This document shows, one piece after another, positions 1 to 8,506 of a stretch of DNA of 64,000 nt; the stretch's first letter is position 1, and each line of letters begins with the position of its first letter. This DNA comes from Salipaludibacillus sp. CUR1 (lineage in GTDB: Bacteria; Bacillota; Bacilli; Bacillales; Salisediminibacteriaceae), in the NCBI RefSeq assembly GCF_021028955.1, contig NZ_JAIWPE010000020.1:62001-126000 (forward strand), given 5' to 3'. The notes beneath the pieces are model-generated. The model made no database searches and had not been told where the DNA came from. It saw only the letters and a list, made by a program, of their open reading frames with translations. The translations under genes and the position numbers were made by a program.

Positions 1-1104
1 GCCTGAACCTCCAAATGTCACGACCCAGACAAGTGTCAGCAGTGCCGGCACAAACAACACTCCGAAAATAAAATCCCTTAAGGAACGGCCTTTCGACACT
101 CTAGCTATAAACGTCCCGACGAACGGGCTCCAGGAAATCACCCACGCCCAATAAAACAGTGTCCACTCTCCCATCCAGTCATTTTCTGAGTAAGGGGTGG
201 TCATAAAGCTCATTTGAGGCAATTGTGTAAAGTACTGACCAAAAGTCAAGGTAATGTGTTCCATTATATAGACAGTCGGCCCGAGCGCAAGCCCAATAAC
301 AAGCAGCGCACCAGCAAGCCATAAGTTTGAAATACTTAAGTAACGCATCCCTTTATTTAAACCTGAAAGAACAGATATAAGAAATATAACTGTAACCACA
401 GAGAGTATAATTAAATACACTAAATTATCAGGTTCTATAGCAAATACCTGGGAAAGTCCGCTGCCTACCTGCAAAGTGCTCATACCTAGTGAAGTAGCGA
501 TCCCTATTGTCGTTGCCACTATGACTACGACATCAATCGCCTTTCCTGGCCAGCGGTAGATTCCGTCCCCAATCAACGGGAAAAATGCTGAACTGACTAA
601 GCCAGGCAGATTTTTACGGAACTTTGCAAAGGCTAGTCCTAAAGCAACGATCGCATAAATGCTCCAAGGATGAAGCCCCCAGTGAAACATACTGTAAATA
701 AGACTCTGTTCTGCGGCAGCCTGAGTTTCTGCTTCTATGCCTCCGGTTGGCGAGTGAAAATGGGAAAGAGGTTCCCCAACTCCCCAGAAGACAAGGCCTA
801 CCCCCATACCGGCTGCAAACAGCATACCGAGCCATGTGAAAAACGAATATTCAGGCTTATCATTCTTATGGCCCAATTTCATATGCCTGTAGGGACCAAA
901 GCCGAGAAAAAGACAGAACCCCAGAAAAATACCCGTGGAGATCACATAAAACCAGCCGAACTGTTCAATCATCTGGTCCATAATTGTCTGTGTGACCGCG
1001 GTCATGTTCTCCGGTGTAACTGCCCCCCATACCACAATGGATAAAATAATTATTGCTGAGATAATAAATACTATTTTTTCTTTAAATTGCTGCTTAACTT
1101 CCAC
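1..1104 (-). CDS. BCCT-family osmolyte (glycine betaine/choline) transporter, 5' part
   Basis: Secondary carrier of the betaine/carnitine/choline family in the cytoplasmic membrane, taking up compatible solutes. The 368 visible codons stay open to the window edge, so the C-terminus is missing (the family is about 500-550 residues). A GTG start at 1104 is chosen because an AAGGAGGT ribosome site lies 7 nt upstream; the slightly earlier ATG leads at once to a stop. Several hydrophobic segments are visible. Two family hallmarks can be read: the Gly-rich stretch GMGVGLVFWGVGEPLSH and, further on, a Trp-rich segment with WAWVISWSPFVGTFIARVS. Substrate cannot be told from sequence alone; OpuD/BetM-like betaine uptake is the default. 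A terminator-like hairpin sits in the leader at 1168-1203. Confidence 0.9.
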   Translation of the reverse strand, partial: MEVKQQFKEKIVFIISAIIILSIVVWGAVTPENMTAVTQTIMDQMIEQFGWFYVISTGIFLGFCLFLGFGPYRHMKLGHKNDKPEYSFFTWLGMLFAAGMGVGLVFWGVGEPLSHFHSPTGGIEAETQAAAEQSLIYSMFHWGLHPWSIYAIVALGLAFAKFRKNLPGLVSSAFFPLIGDGIYRWPGKAIDVVVIVATTIGIATSLGMSTLQVGSGLSQVFAIEPDNLVYLIILSVVTVIFLISVLSGLNKGMRYLSISNLWLAGALLVIGLALGPTVYIMEHITLTFGQYFTQLPQMSFMTTPYSENDWMGEWTLFYWAWVISWSPFVGTFIARVSKGRSLRDFIFGVLFVPALLTLVWVVTFGGSG

Positions 1105-1167
1105 GGGGCATACCTCCTTCACTAGTAGTCTCTACCACGAAGGAAATTAGCGGAAACGGAATATACG

Positions 1168-1203
1168 AAAAAAGAGCAATTACCTATAAAGGTATTGCCC
1201 CTC
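1168..1203 (-). terminator. Terminator-like hairpin upstream of the BCCT gene
   Basis: On the minus strand GCAATACCT pairs with AGGTAATTGC (one bulge) around a TTAT loop and is followed by six T. It lies about 65 nt before the BCCT start. It either ends a transcript from further upstream or acts as an attenuator in the BCCT leader. No known riboswitch fold was recognised. Confidence 0.45.
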
Positions 1204-1381
1204 AGACCGTTTTAACAGATTAACAGACATTAACGGAATAGTTTATCGTATTTCAGCCCATACTGTCTCTATGTACACGTAACGTGATGAATATTGGCAG
1301 TGTTACCGGCTCCCTGAATATATTGGCAAGATTGGATTACTGGGCGGGTCAATTGACAGATAGTTTAGGAGGTTGTCTGGA

Positions 1382-1495
1382 ATGAATAGAGAAGGTGATT
1401 TTTTTGTCGGGTTAATTTATGGAATTGGTTTTAGTATTCCTTTGTGGTTGTCATTTTTCGGCTGGGTTAAGCTAATCAGCAGGCTGGCTTCTTAA
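1382..1495 (+). CDS. Small single-pass membrane protein (37 aa)
   Basis: A short ORF with an AGGAGG ribosome site 9 nt before its ATG. The product has a charged start (MNREGDF), one hydrophobic segment of about 25 residues rich in Ile, Leu, Phe and Trp, and ends WVKLISRLAS, which would leave a positive tail. I do not recognise a family. It is divergent from the BCCT gene, but nothing ties it to that function. The good ribosome site and membrane-like composition are the only support. Confidence 0.5.
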   Translation: MNREGDFFVGLIYGIGFSIPLWLSFFGWVKLISRLAS

Positions 1496-1515
1496 GAGCC
1501 TTTTCAGGCGAACCA

Positions 1516-1641
1516 GTATATCGTTTTGTATCGCTTCGTGTCGCCATGTATTGGTTGAATCGCCTTATATCGTCTGGTCTGTATCGCGGTGTCGTATCGT
1601 CAAGTATCGCCTTATATCGCTGCGTATCGTCATATATCGCT
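1516..1641. repeat. Degenerate TATCG array, about 10-bp period
   Basis: The TCG core of a TATCG-like motif occurs at 1521, 1531, 1541, (TTG at 1551), 1560, 1570, 1584, 1597, 1607, 1617, 1627 and 1637. Most steps are 10 bp, i.e. one DNA helical turn. The intervening bases vary. The array overlaps the 3' half of the minus-strand ORF at 1565-1846, which may therefore be non-coding there. Confidence 0.65.
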
Positions 1642-1846
1642 CTGCGGCGGTCATCCTCTCCGGTGTGTATGTAAGTACTTCCCTGCGGATGAAGAACATT
1701 GGCAGCATGCTTGCATCATGAGCCATAGACCTTTGCGTAAGGCGTGTTAAATATAACCTTGTATTGGGGTTCATGGAAGCCCCGTTAAACATAAAGTTCC
1801 TGGCGTTGTATCGCACAATATAAGTTTCCGTACCTGTGGTTCTCAT
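1565..1846 (-). CDS. Hypothetical ORF (93 aa), 3' half inside the TATCG array
   Basis: This ORF begins 8 nt after the stop of the small gene at 1855-1995, so the two could form an operon. Its ribosome site (GGAAGTGA) is weak. The first 67 residues are rich in Arg, Met and Thr and match no family I know. The last 26 residues are encoded by the 10-bp repeat array, which produces a monotonous Arg/Tyr/Thr/Ile tail. Either a genuine small gene has had its end replaced by the array, or the whole frame is fortuitous. Confidence 0.3.
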   Translation of the reverse strand: MRTTGTETYIVRYNARNFMFNGASMNPNTRLYLTRLTQRSMAHDASMLPMFFIRREVLTYTPERMTAAERYMTIRSDIRRYLTIRHRDTDQTI

Positions 1847-1854
1847 TTCACTTC

Positions 1855-1995
1855 CTATTCTGTTCCCTCTTTCTTTAAAACTTCTTTTAACCGGTTTTCA
1901 ATAAAAACCATCAGTTCCCGCGTTTCTCCCGACGAACTGCTTGAACCCCGTCCTTTAATTTCTTCCATAATCTGTTTGAGCTCCTCTACTCGCAT
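1855..1995 (-). CDS. Small hypothetical protein (46 aa), helical with a Ser run
   Basis: Start chosen at the ATG at 1995, preceded by AGGAGGG at good spacing; a longer frame upstream has no ribosome site. The product starts MRVEELKQIMEEIKGRG, has five consecutive Ser residues, then a second amphipathic helix of mixed charge (ENRLKEVLKKEGTE). It looks like a small soluble helical hairpin. No family recognised and no informative neighbours. Confidence 0.5.
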   Translation of the reverse strand: MRVEELKQIMEEIKGRGSSSSSGETRELMVFIENRLKEVLKKEGTE

Positions 1996-2165
1996 TTTAT
2001 ACCCTCCTAAAACTTTAATAGCCCTAATTATGACTAGTACTTTAACACGGGCACGATACAAATGCCGTCGCAATCTGTCGAATTCTTAAATTATAACCAA
2101 GTTTTTCTACTAAATGTCAGATTGTACATATTCAGCTATGGGGTGGCGGGGTATTTCGTGAAGGT

Positions 2166-2207
2166 ATTGTTGCACTTCGGGAGGGGATTGTTGCACTTCC
2201 GGTCCGA
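2166..2207. repeat. Two copies of the 21-bp GTGCAACAAT-family repeat
   Basis: ATTGTTGCACTTC occurs at 2166 and again exactly 21 bp later at 2187. It is the reverse complement of the GCAACAAT motif found at 58978-59030 and 62961-63100. A diverged copy (ATTGTGGCATTCGGGG at 3628) lies on the far side of the IS3 element, so the element seems to have landed inside this array. Confidence 0.6.
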
Positions 2208-2258
2208 CCCCCTAATTTCGGACACCTAATACCTTTTCCTAGCTAATTCTCAGAATTG

Positions 2259-3191
2259 CTACAATCTCACCTCCCTGGAAGGAAGCTTCCCTTTTAAGCT
2301 TAATAAATAATATTTCATAGGTGGGTAATCGTTGATACTGCCGTGGTAACGGCTATTGTTATAATGATCGATAAATCCCTCAATATAGAAATAAGCTTCT
2401 TCATAAAATTCAAAGACATGGCGATTAAAACATTCTCTTTGGATAACGCTGTGATAGGATTCAATGTAGGCATTCATATTAGGTGACTTTTTAGGAATCC
2501 GTTCGTGGAACACCTTATGATGGTCGCAAAAATCACCAAAGCTTTCACTAATAAACTGGGGACCATTATCTGTACGTATAATGAGCTTCTTTTCAAGTTC
2601 GCCTTCTTTAAAATGGATTTTACGTCGAATAAAAGCTTTTATTAACATATTTCGAATGTGTTTTGTCTGACATGTTGGCCCCAAGGTGTACCCCACAATG
2701 CATCGGTCGTAGACATCAATGGCGCTACATAGAAAGAAAAAACGCTTTGAATCCTGAATGGATCCGTATTTAATATCCACCTGCCACAACTGGTTAGGGC
2801 CAGTCACAGTCCGGTTTTTCGCCAGGTGTCTTGGATGTTTGGTTTTCTTTAAGCGGCGTTCTTTTAAAATTGATAGTTTTTTACAAAGTCGAAAGACTTT
2901 CTTCTTGTTTATGACCAAGTAATAGTGTTCCTTTAAATATAAAGTCCATTTTCTATAACCCATTGCGCCATAATAATCATCAACGTGCAGCTCCATTAAG
3001 TACTCTTCAATCTGGGCATCTGGGATGGCCTGGCCATTGGTAGTCAGGGAATACCCTGGCACTGGCCGGCCCCTTCTATTAAGTGTTGTCATCTTCTCAC
3101 CCGGCTGATGATAGTAGTAATTTGAGCGGGCCAAATTCAGGGCTTTCATTGCTCTCGTAATCGGAAACCCCGCCTTAACCCATTGATCCAC
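2259..3191 (-). CDS. IS3-family transposase OrfB (DDE integrase core)
   Basis: Catalytic half of an IS3-family transposase, 310 residues from a GTG at 3191. The Asp-Asp-Glu triad is readable: WQVDIKY (first Asp), IRTDNGPQF (second Asp) and NAYIESYHS (Glu), about 35 residues apart for the last pair as expected of a retroviral-type integrase core. Upstream is the usual HTH_21-type region (ALNLARSNYYY; MGYRKWTLYL). It is probably translated mainly as an OrfAB fusion by -1 slippage on a run of eight A at the end of orfA: in the -1 frame reading passes through 3191 without a stop. Confidence 0.9.
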   Translation of the reverse strand: MDQWVKAGFPITRAMKALNLARSNYYYHQPGEKMTTLNRRGRPVPGYSLTTNGQAIPDAQIEEYLMELHVDDYYGAMGYRKWTLYLKEHYYLVINKKKVFRLCKKLSILKERRLKKTKHPRHLAKNRTVTGPNQLWQVDIKYGSIQDSKRFFFLCSAIDVYDRCIVGYTLGPTCQTKHIRNMLIKAFIRRKIHFKEGELEKKLIIRTDNGPQFISESFGDFCDHHKVFHERIPKKSPNMNAYIESYHSVIQRECFNRHVFEFYEEAYFYIEGFIDHYNNSRYHGSINDYPPMKYYLLSLKGKLPSREVRL

Positions 3192-3208
3192 TTCCTTGAG
3201 TAAAAGTT

Positions 3209-3541
3209 TTATAGGGGGCCGTTTTTTTTAAGGGCTTCCCTTAACATAGCGACTTCTAATTCTTTTTCCCCAAGAAGCTTCATGGCTTGTTCGTATTTCT
3301 TTTCAAGCTCTTGTCTTGATGGCTGAGGTTTTAAAACTTCGACACCCTCGGCATCCATCTCATCCCGGACTTCCTCCTCATACATACTGATCCATCTGGA
3401 TAACGTATTTCTTGAAATGCCGGCACTTTTAGCTGTGGTACTAATCTTATTTGACTCTAATGCCAAACGGACATACTTCTTTTTCACATCTTCGATAACA
3501 TCTATTCTCTTATTCGGCACACCCTTCACACCTCCACTCAA
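3209..3541 (-). CDS. IS3-family transposase OrfA (HTH protein)
   Basis: 110-residue DNA-binding partner of the adjacent OrfB. A helix-turn-helix lies at about residues 28-55 (ISTTAKSAGISRNTLSRWI), followed by a leucine-rich coiled coil at the C-terminus (EKKYEQAMKLLGEKELEVAMLREALKK) as in other IS3 OrfA proteins, used for multimerisation. The coding end is A-rich (Leu-Lys-Lys-Asn codons giving eight A in a row), a typical -1 frameshift site that would fuse OrfA to OrfB. Confidence 0.88.
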   Translation of the reverse strand: MSGGVKGVPNKRIDVIEDVKKKYVRLALESNKISTTAKSAGISRNTLSRWISMYEEEVRDEMDAEGVEVLKPQPSRQELEKKYEQAMKLLGEKELEVAMLREALKKNGPL

Positions 3542-3609
3542 CTATTAAATTATATTTAGTTACAGTTTACATCGAAGAGGAATTTGGTGTCCAAATGATT
3601 AAGGGGGCT

Positions 3610-3847
3610 TAAGAGCTTTATTGGAGGATTGTGGCATTCGGGGCTTGAGTGCATAGTTCTGGACATCAACCGTGTGATGCCATACTTGTATAGTATCCAA
3701 GGGAGCACCGCTCCGGTTATTGCCCGGATTAACCCCCTTCCATTTCCGCGTTTGTCATTTTAGTTTACGACAAATTTCCCGGGAAATTGCCTTTTTTCTA
3801 AAACGGGAGGCAGTCCCTAAATATCTCTCCTTCCCAATCAACGCCAA
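3610..3847. other. Gene-free flank right of the IS element
   Basis: No ORF with a ribosome site was found. It begins with a diverged copy of the 21-bp repeat (3628). The rest (3660-3840) is unremarkable and leads into the terminator of the nucleotidase gene. Confidence 0.4.
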
Positions 3848-3878
3848 CAAAAAAAGCAAGAGGACCCATCCCCTTGCT
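3848..3878 (-). terminator. Rho-independent terminator of the first nucleotidase gene
   Basis: On the minus strand AGCAAGGGGA pairs with TCCTCTTGCT around a TGGG loop, followed by seven T. It lies just after the stop at 3899. Confidence 0.9.
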
Positions 3879-3898
3879 CTAATAAACTATTAAAATAA

Positions 3899-5740
3899 TT
3901 AGTCTGCTTGTTCAATCGAAATTCTGCCTTCGCCGTCTTCATAGTCAACAGCGCCTTCTGATTCCATCAGATCTTCTATTAGCTGGAACATGCCTGTTGT
4001 CACATAGCCGGCAGCTTCCTGAACGACTGTGGCAGCTGAGAAGTCATAACCGTCTCCGCCTTCAGACATGAAGTTGTTAGTAACGAGAGTATACGTTTCA
4101 TTGTCGTCAATCGGTTGACCGTCAACATATAAATCAGCGTCCACAAACTCCTCATTTTCGTCTACATAAATCGTGAACGTTAAGCCGGAAGTTTGCAGGT
4201 CATTTTGAGTACGGTATGAATAAGAATATTCAACCACGTCTCTTAAGTCTGCGCCCGTAATTTCCAGTTCACTCAGCTCATTGCCAAAAGGTTCAACCGT
4301 ATAAATATCTGCCGCCCGGATATCACCTGCATCAATATTGGCACGGATGCCGCCATTGTTTGTAATCGCTATATCAGCATTTAGAGCTTCTTTCATCGAA
4401 TCTGTCCAGAAGTTCCCGAGGGAAGTATCTCTCGCCCAGCGAGCATCACGGCTTAAGCCGGTATTGGTATGCCCTACGACTTCTTCCAGAAGCTCTTCAG
4501 CTTCAGCGTTATAGGCATCAACCATATCCTGCACGTCTTGATTTACTTCTGTGAGTTCTCCCACATCCTGCAAATAGTAATCATTAAAAGTGACATCTGT
4601 GCCATCGAGTTCAAGGTTGAAATGGCCAACGAAAAGAGCATCGCTGCCTGCCTGTACGACAGGAGTGCCATTTACAATGTCTGCTTCAAATACTCTGCTG
4701 TGAGAGTGGCCGCCGACAATAACATCAAAGAAATCTACATTCTCTGCAAGATTTTTATCAGCGCTGTTTCCTATATGTGTCAAAGCGATTAAGATATCTG
4801 TTTCGTCTTGTAAGTATGAATACTGTTCAGCTGTTTCAACATAATCATGGAACTCAAGTCCCGCAATACCGGATAAACGAGTAGCAGGCGGATTTTGAGT
4901 CAATGAGAAAACCCCTACGTCTACTCCGTCAATCTCATAAATTTCGTATGGTTTTGGCTGCTGAATCGGAATATCAGGAACGACAACCTCCATATTAGCG
5001 CTCAACCAGTCGAAGTCTGATTCGGCTTCTCTTGCGGCGAAAGCCTCCTGGCCATAATCAAACTCATGGTTACCGATCGCCATAGCGTCCAGTCCCATTT
5101 CGTTTAAAAGTGCTACGATCGGCTCGCCGTCCTGCAAATCAACAACGGCGTTCCCGCTGAAAATATCGCCCGCGTCAAGGAACATATAGTTGTCTGCCTC
5201 CGAACCTTTTTCATCAATAAACGCGGAAATTTTTCCGAAGTTATCAATCTTTGAATGGATATCGTTTGTGTGGAAAATATCCAGTACAAACGGGTATTCG
5301 TCTGCGTCACTATAATCGAAATCGATTTCAAAATCGTTAATAATAAGAGTTCCTGCCAAACCGTCAAGATCATCATTCCCGTGTTCAACCGTCACAAGTG
5401 AACGATCTTCTGAAGAAACCTCGTAAGCTGTCAATTCCGGCTCGACGACCGTCTCGTCTTCCAACTCGACTGTAACATCTACCATTCTGTTAATATCCAG
5501 ACCTTTAGGATAGGTTTTGTCAAAATCAATGACAAAACTGGTAGTGTCAAGAACCTGTATGTCTTCCACACTTCGTTTCGGGCCATGCGGTGCCCCTTCG
5601 CTATTGCCTCTTTGTTCACCAGCCTGACCGTTCCCATTTCCCTGGTTCGCCCCAGCCGGAGCAGCAAAAGTTCCCGCCGTAAGAATGGCTGCCATAGCTG
5701 CAACAGACACTTTACGGTACATTTTTGCATGTTTCTTCAT
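3899..5740 (-). CDS. Secreted 5'-nucleotidase / UshA-like metallophosphoesterase (copy 1)
   Basis: Exported enzyme expected to dephosphorylate extracellular nucleotides or related phosphoesters (613 aa). Residues 1-31 are a signal peptide ending near APAGA. A Gly/Asn-rich linker follows, then an extra N-terminal domain (about 55-150) that I do not recognise. The calcineurin-like metallophosphoesterase domain starts at DIFHTNDIH (Asp160, His162) and continues with LDAGDIFSG, GNHEFDYG, LTHIG and VGGHSHSR, giving the two-metal site. The 5_nucleotid_C substrate domain carries NNGGIRAN and GGDGYDF. There is no LPXTG or other anchor, so it is probably released. It is preceded by GGGAGGAA, its own promoter and a close paralogue at 6323-8182. 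Confidence 0.9.
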   Translation of the reverse strand: MKKHAKMYRKVSVAAMAAILTAGTFAAPAGANQGNGNGQAGEQRGNSEGAPHGPKRSVEDIQVLDTTSFVIDFDKTYPKGLDINRMVDVTVELEDETVVEPELTAYEVSSEDRSLVTVEHGNDDLDGLAGTLIINDFEIDFDYSDADEYPFVLDIFHTNDIHSKIDNFGKISAFIDEKGSEADNYMFLDAGDIFSGNAVVDLQDGEPIVALLNEMGLDAMAIGNHEFDYGQEAFAAREAESDFDWLSANMEVVVPDIPIQQPKPYEIYEIDGVDVGVFSLTQNPPATRLSGIAGLEFHDYVETAEQYSYLQDETDILIALTHIGNSADKNLAENVDFFDVIVGGHSHSRVFEADIVNGTPVVQAGSDALFVGHFNLELDGTDVTFNDYYLQDVGELTEVNQDVQDMVDAYNAEAEELLEEVVGHTNTGLSRDARWARDTSLGNFWTDSMKEALNADIAITNNGGIRANIDAGDIRAADIYTVEPFGNELSELEITGADLRDVVEYSYSYRTQNDLQTSGLTFTIYVDENEEFVDADLYVDGQPIDDNETYTLVTNNFMSEGGDGYDFSAATVVQEAAGYVTTGMFQLIEDLMESEGAVDYEDGEGRISIEQAD

Positions 5741-5818
5741 AAAATAATTCCTCCCTTAACACGAGTTTTGGGTAATCTGTCACTCTATCACCTGAGTAGC
5801 TAGGGTAATAGCAGTTTA

Positions 5819-5848
5819 AGTATAATCTTCTGCTGTAAATAAAGTAAA
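5819..5848 (-). promoter_or_regulatory. Probable promoter of nucleotidase copy 1
   Basis: Minus-strand TTTACT and TATACT are separated by 18 bp, about 80 bp before the start codon. The paralogue at 8182 has the same arrangement (TTTACA, 18 bp, TATACT), which supports both. Confidence 0.55.
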
Positions 5849-6107
5849 CTTTTAAAAGACAGACGACCGACCATTGCATGTGCTTATGCTCAGTATATAA
5901 GTAATAGTTTCTTTCCAATAAGCATGAAAACAAATAATTTACCAGTAAAAACAAGTATAACTAACATAGTATTTTTCTAATATATGGAAATATCGCGCGC
6001 TGCTTAGTCCGTAGAGCATCAGCTTTTCAATAGTTCAATTAAATTTATTGTCACTTCCCCAGCCAAACTATTTGCATTTATTTATGAGTAGTTAATAGTC
6101 AAAAAAT

Positions 6108-6146
6108 AATTAAATTTGGCTCTTTTTATGGGAATATACGGCATTT
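6108..6146 (-). promoter_or_regulatory. Conserved element upstream of nucleotidase copy 1
   Basis: A 39-bp block containing TTTGGCTCTTTTTATGG matches 35 of 39 positions with 8507-8545 upstream of the paralogue, while most of the remaining intergenic sequence has diverged. It lies about 260 bp upstream of the proposed promoter. Function unknown; a shared regulatory site is inferred. Confidence 0.45.
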
Positions 6147-6272
6147 ACAGAGAGTAATAGATACTTTTTTAAAGAATCGCTTAATTGGTTACATAATAGG
6201 CATGAAATTAGACTCACTTTTCCATTTTTCAAAAAATAAGTTTAAAAACACACTTCATTTGGCCTAGTGTCT

Positions 6273-6300
6273 AAAAAAAAGCAAGGGGACTGATCCCCTT
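6273..6300 (-). terminator. Rho-independent terminator of nucleotidase copy 2
   Basis: Minus-strand AAGGGGA pairs with TCCCCTT around TCAG, followed by GC and eight T. Confidence 0.9.
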
Positions 6301-6322
6301 ACTTCAGATGCATCCAAAATAA

Positions 6323-8182
6323 TTACTCTGCATCCTCTATTGTAATTCTGCCTTCGCCGTCTTCATAGTCGACAGCGCCTTCTGAATCCATCAGATAATC
6401 CATCCACTGGAACATTGCGTTTGTGATGTAGCCGCCTTCCATTTGAATGATTTCAGCTGCGGAGAAGTCATAGCCTCCTCCACCTTCTGCCATATAGTTA
6501 GGAGCCACAAGCGTATACAAAGCGTCTTCATCCAGAGGTTCCCCATCAATATACAAGTCGGCGTCTGCATACTCACCATTTTCATCAACATAAATCGTAT
6601 ACTCAAAACCTGAAGCCTGAAGATCAATTTGATGGCGGTCATCACGCGTGAAACTGTACTCAATTACATCATACAAAGCTGCTCCGCTAATTTCCATTTC
6701 TGTCAGCTCATTGGCAAACGGCTCAACCGTATAAATGTCGCCGGCAGTAATCTCCCCAGGCTCAATACTTGCGCGTATACCGCCATTATTTGTAATAGCA
6801 AGGTCAGCGTCAAGAGCCTCCCTCATTGCATCAACGATGAAGTTGCCAAGAGACGTATCCCTCTCATACCGTGCTTCGCGATATAAACCAGTATTTGTAT
6901 AACCGACCACTTCTTCAAGAAGCTCTTCAGCTTCAGCGTTGTAGGCGTCAATCATGTCCTGGACGTCCTGATTGACTTCTGTCAGTTCTTCCACATCCTG
7001 AAGATAATAGTCATTAAAAGTGACATCTGTTCCGTCAAATTCAAGGTTGAAGTGTCCTACGAATAAGGAGTCAGCGCCTGCCTGAACAACAGGTGTCCCA
7101 TTCACAATATCCGCTTCAAAAATTCTGCTGTGGGAGTGTCCTCCGACAATAACATCGAAGAAATCAACATTTTCAGCAAGGTGTTTATCAGCTCTGTTTC
7201 CAATATGTGTTAAAGCAATTAAAATATCTGTTTCGTCCTGTAAATATGAATATTGTTCAGCCGTTTCTACATAATCATGAAAGTCAATTCCGACAATGCC
7301 GGAAGGATTAGTAGCCGGCGGGCTTTGTGTTAAACCGAAAATCCCAACGTCCACACCATCGATTTCATAAATTTCATAAGGTTTCGGCTGCTGGATCGCA
7401 ATGTCAGGGTCAATGACTTCCATATTGGCACTTAACCAGTCAAATTCAGCCTGCTCTTCTCTCGCAGCAAAAGCTTCCTGGCCATAATCGAATTCATGGT
7501 TTCCGATCGCCATAGCGTCGAGTCCCATTTCATTTAACAAAGCGACGATAGGCTCCCCGTCCTGCAGGTCAACGACAGCATTACCACTGAAAATATCCCC
7601 TGCATCAAGGTACAGATAGTTGTCGGCTTCCGCCCCTTTTTCATTAATAAAGGCAGAAATTTTTCCTAAAGGATCAATCTTTGAATGAATATCATTTGTA
7701 TGGAAAATATCCAGAACAAACGGCTCTTCGTCTGCTTCACTGTAATCAAAATCGATTTCAAAATCATTAACGGTCAGCGTGCCTGCCAAGCCGTCAAGAT
7801 CGTCGTTCCCGTGCTCAACCGTTACAAGTGACCGGTCCTCTGAAGAAACCTCGTAATCTGTTAAAGCAGGTTCAATAACCGTGTCGTCATCCAGTTCGAC
7901 TGTGACGTCTACCATTCTGTTAATATCCAGACCTTTAGGATACGTTTTGTCAAAATCAATGACAAAGCTGGTAGAATCAAGTGCTGAGACATCTTCAACC
8001 GTTCGTTTCGGGCCATGAGGAGCGTTTTCACTGTTTCCCCGCTGTTCACTTACCTTGCCGTTCCCATTCCCGTTACCCTGGTGCCCTTCAGCAAACGCCG
8101 CCGGAGCCACCGTACCGGCTGTCAGTAACCCTGCAAGCACTGCCACGGAAATTTTGCGAGTCATTTCTGAACCGTTCTTCAT
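6323..8182 (-). CDS. Secreted 5'-nucleotidase / UshA-like metallophosphoesterase (copy 2)
   Basis: Tandem paralogue of the gene at 3899-5740, 619 aa and largely identical through the metallophosphoesterase core. It has a signal peptide (to about AFA at residue 31), a Gly/Asn-rich linker, the same unassigned N-terminal domain, then DIFHTNDIH, LDAGDIFSG, GNHEFDYG, LTHIG, VGGHSHSR and NNGGIRAS. Divergence is greatest in the C-terminal substrate domain (for example GGGGYDF and SFTRDDRHQID against GGDGYDF and SYSYRTQND), which suggests different substrate preference. It has its own promoter, ribosome site (GGGAGGAAA) and terminator, so the two genes are separate units. A phosphate- or nucleotide-scavenging role is inferred. 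Confidence 0.9.
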   Translation of the reverse strand: MKNGSEMTRKISVAVLAGLLTAGTVAPAAFAEGHQGNGNGNGKVSEQRGNSENAPHGPKRTVEDVSALDSTSFVIDFDKTYPKGLDINRMVDVTVELDDDTVIEPALTDYEVSSEDRSLVTVEHGNDDLDGLAGTLTVNDFEIDFDYSEADEEPFVLDIFHTNDIHSKIDPLGKISAFINEKGAEADNYLYLDAGDIFSGNAVVDLQDGEPIVALLNEMGLDAMAIGNHEFDYGQEAFAAREEQAEFDWLSANMEVIDPDIAIQQPKPYEIYEIDGVDVGIFGLTQSPPATNPSGIVGIDFHDYVETAEQYSYLQDETDILIALTHIGNRADKHLAENVDFFDVIVGGHSHSRIFEADIVNGTPVVQAGADSLFVGHFNLEFDGTDVTFNDYYLQDVEELTEVNQDVQDMIDAYNAEAEELLEEVVGYTNTGLYREARYERDTSLGNFIVDAMREALDADLAITNNGGIRASIEPGEITAGDIYTVEPFANELTEMEISGAALYDVIEYSFTRDDRHQIDLQASGFEYTIYVDENGEYADADLYIDGEPLDEDALYTLVAPNYMAEGGGGYDFSAAEIIQMEGGYITNAMFQWMDYLMDSEGAVDYEDGEGRITIEDAE

Positions 8183-8249
8183 TCGATTTCCTCCCTTAAA
8201 TAATGTAGTCGATAACCTATCAATCTACCTATGATGGTCATACTCTGTA

Positions 8250-8279
8250 AGTATAAAGTCGGCCAGGAAATTTTGTAAA
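8250..8279 (-). promoter_or_regulatory. Probable promoter of nucleotidase copy 2
   Basis: Minus-strand TTTACA and TATACT are separated by 18 bp, about 70 bp before the start at 8182. This is the same architecture as the promoter at 5819-5848. Confidence 0.55.
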
Positions 8280-8506
8280 CGTTTTATTATCAGACGTCAG
8301 ACCAATTTGAGTATTTTTTCACGGGACAGGAGGTAGAGATTACAGTCATGAAATTCAAACTCTCTTTTCCATCTTTTCTTCCCCGCAAAAATTAATTCAC
8401 TAGTCTTTTAGTATAAAAAGGGGGAAATACAGCTGTATCAATAATTCGCTTCTATTATTTAAGGTATGGTATGGAAACCTCCATAAAAATATATTAAGAA
8501 ATCATT

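Larger units (their letters stand above)
2206..3609 (-). mobile_element. IS3-family insertion sequence
   Basis: Two overlapping-frame genes, orfA (HTH) and orfB (DDE integrase), lie between imperfect terminal inverted repeats. The left end reads ACCCCCTAAT then TTCGGACACC; the complement of the right end reads GCCCCCTTAATCA then TTTGGACACC. The GGACAC inner motif is typical of IS3-family ends. Exact outer ends and a target duplication could not be fixed by eye. Both ORFs are full length, so it may still be active. Confidence 0.85.

Noticed and set aside
3899-8182. Selenocysteine or wall anchoring in the UshA-like pair
   Set aside because: No in-frame TGA and no LPXTG or lipobox; both are ordinary secreted proteins.
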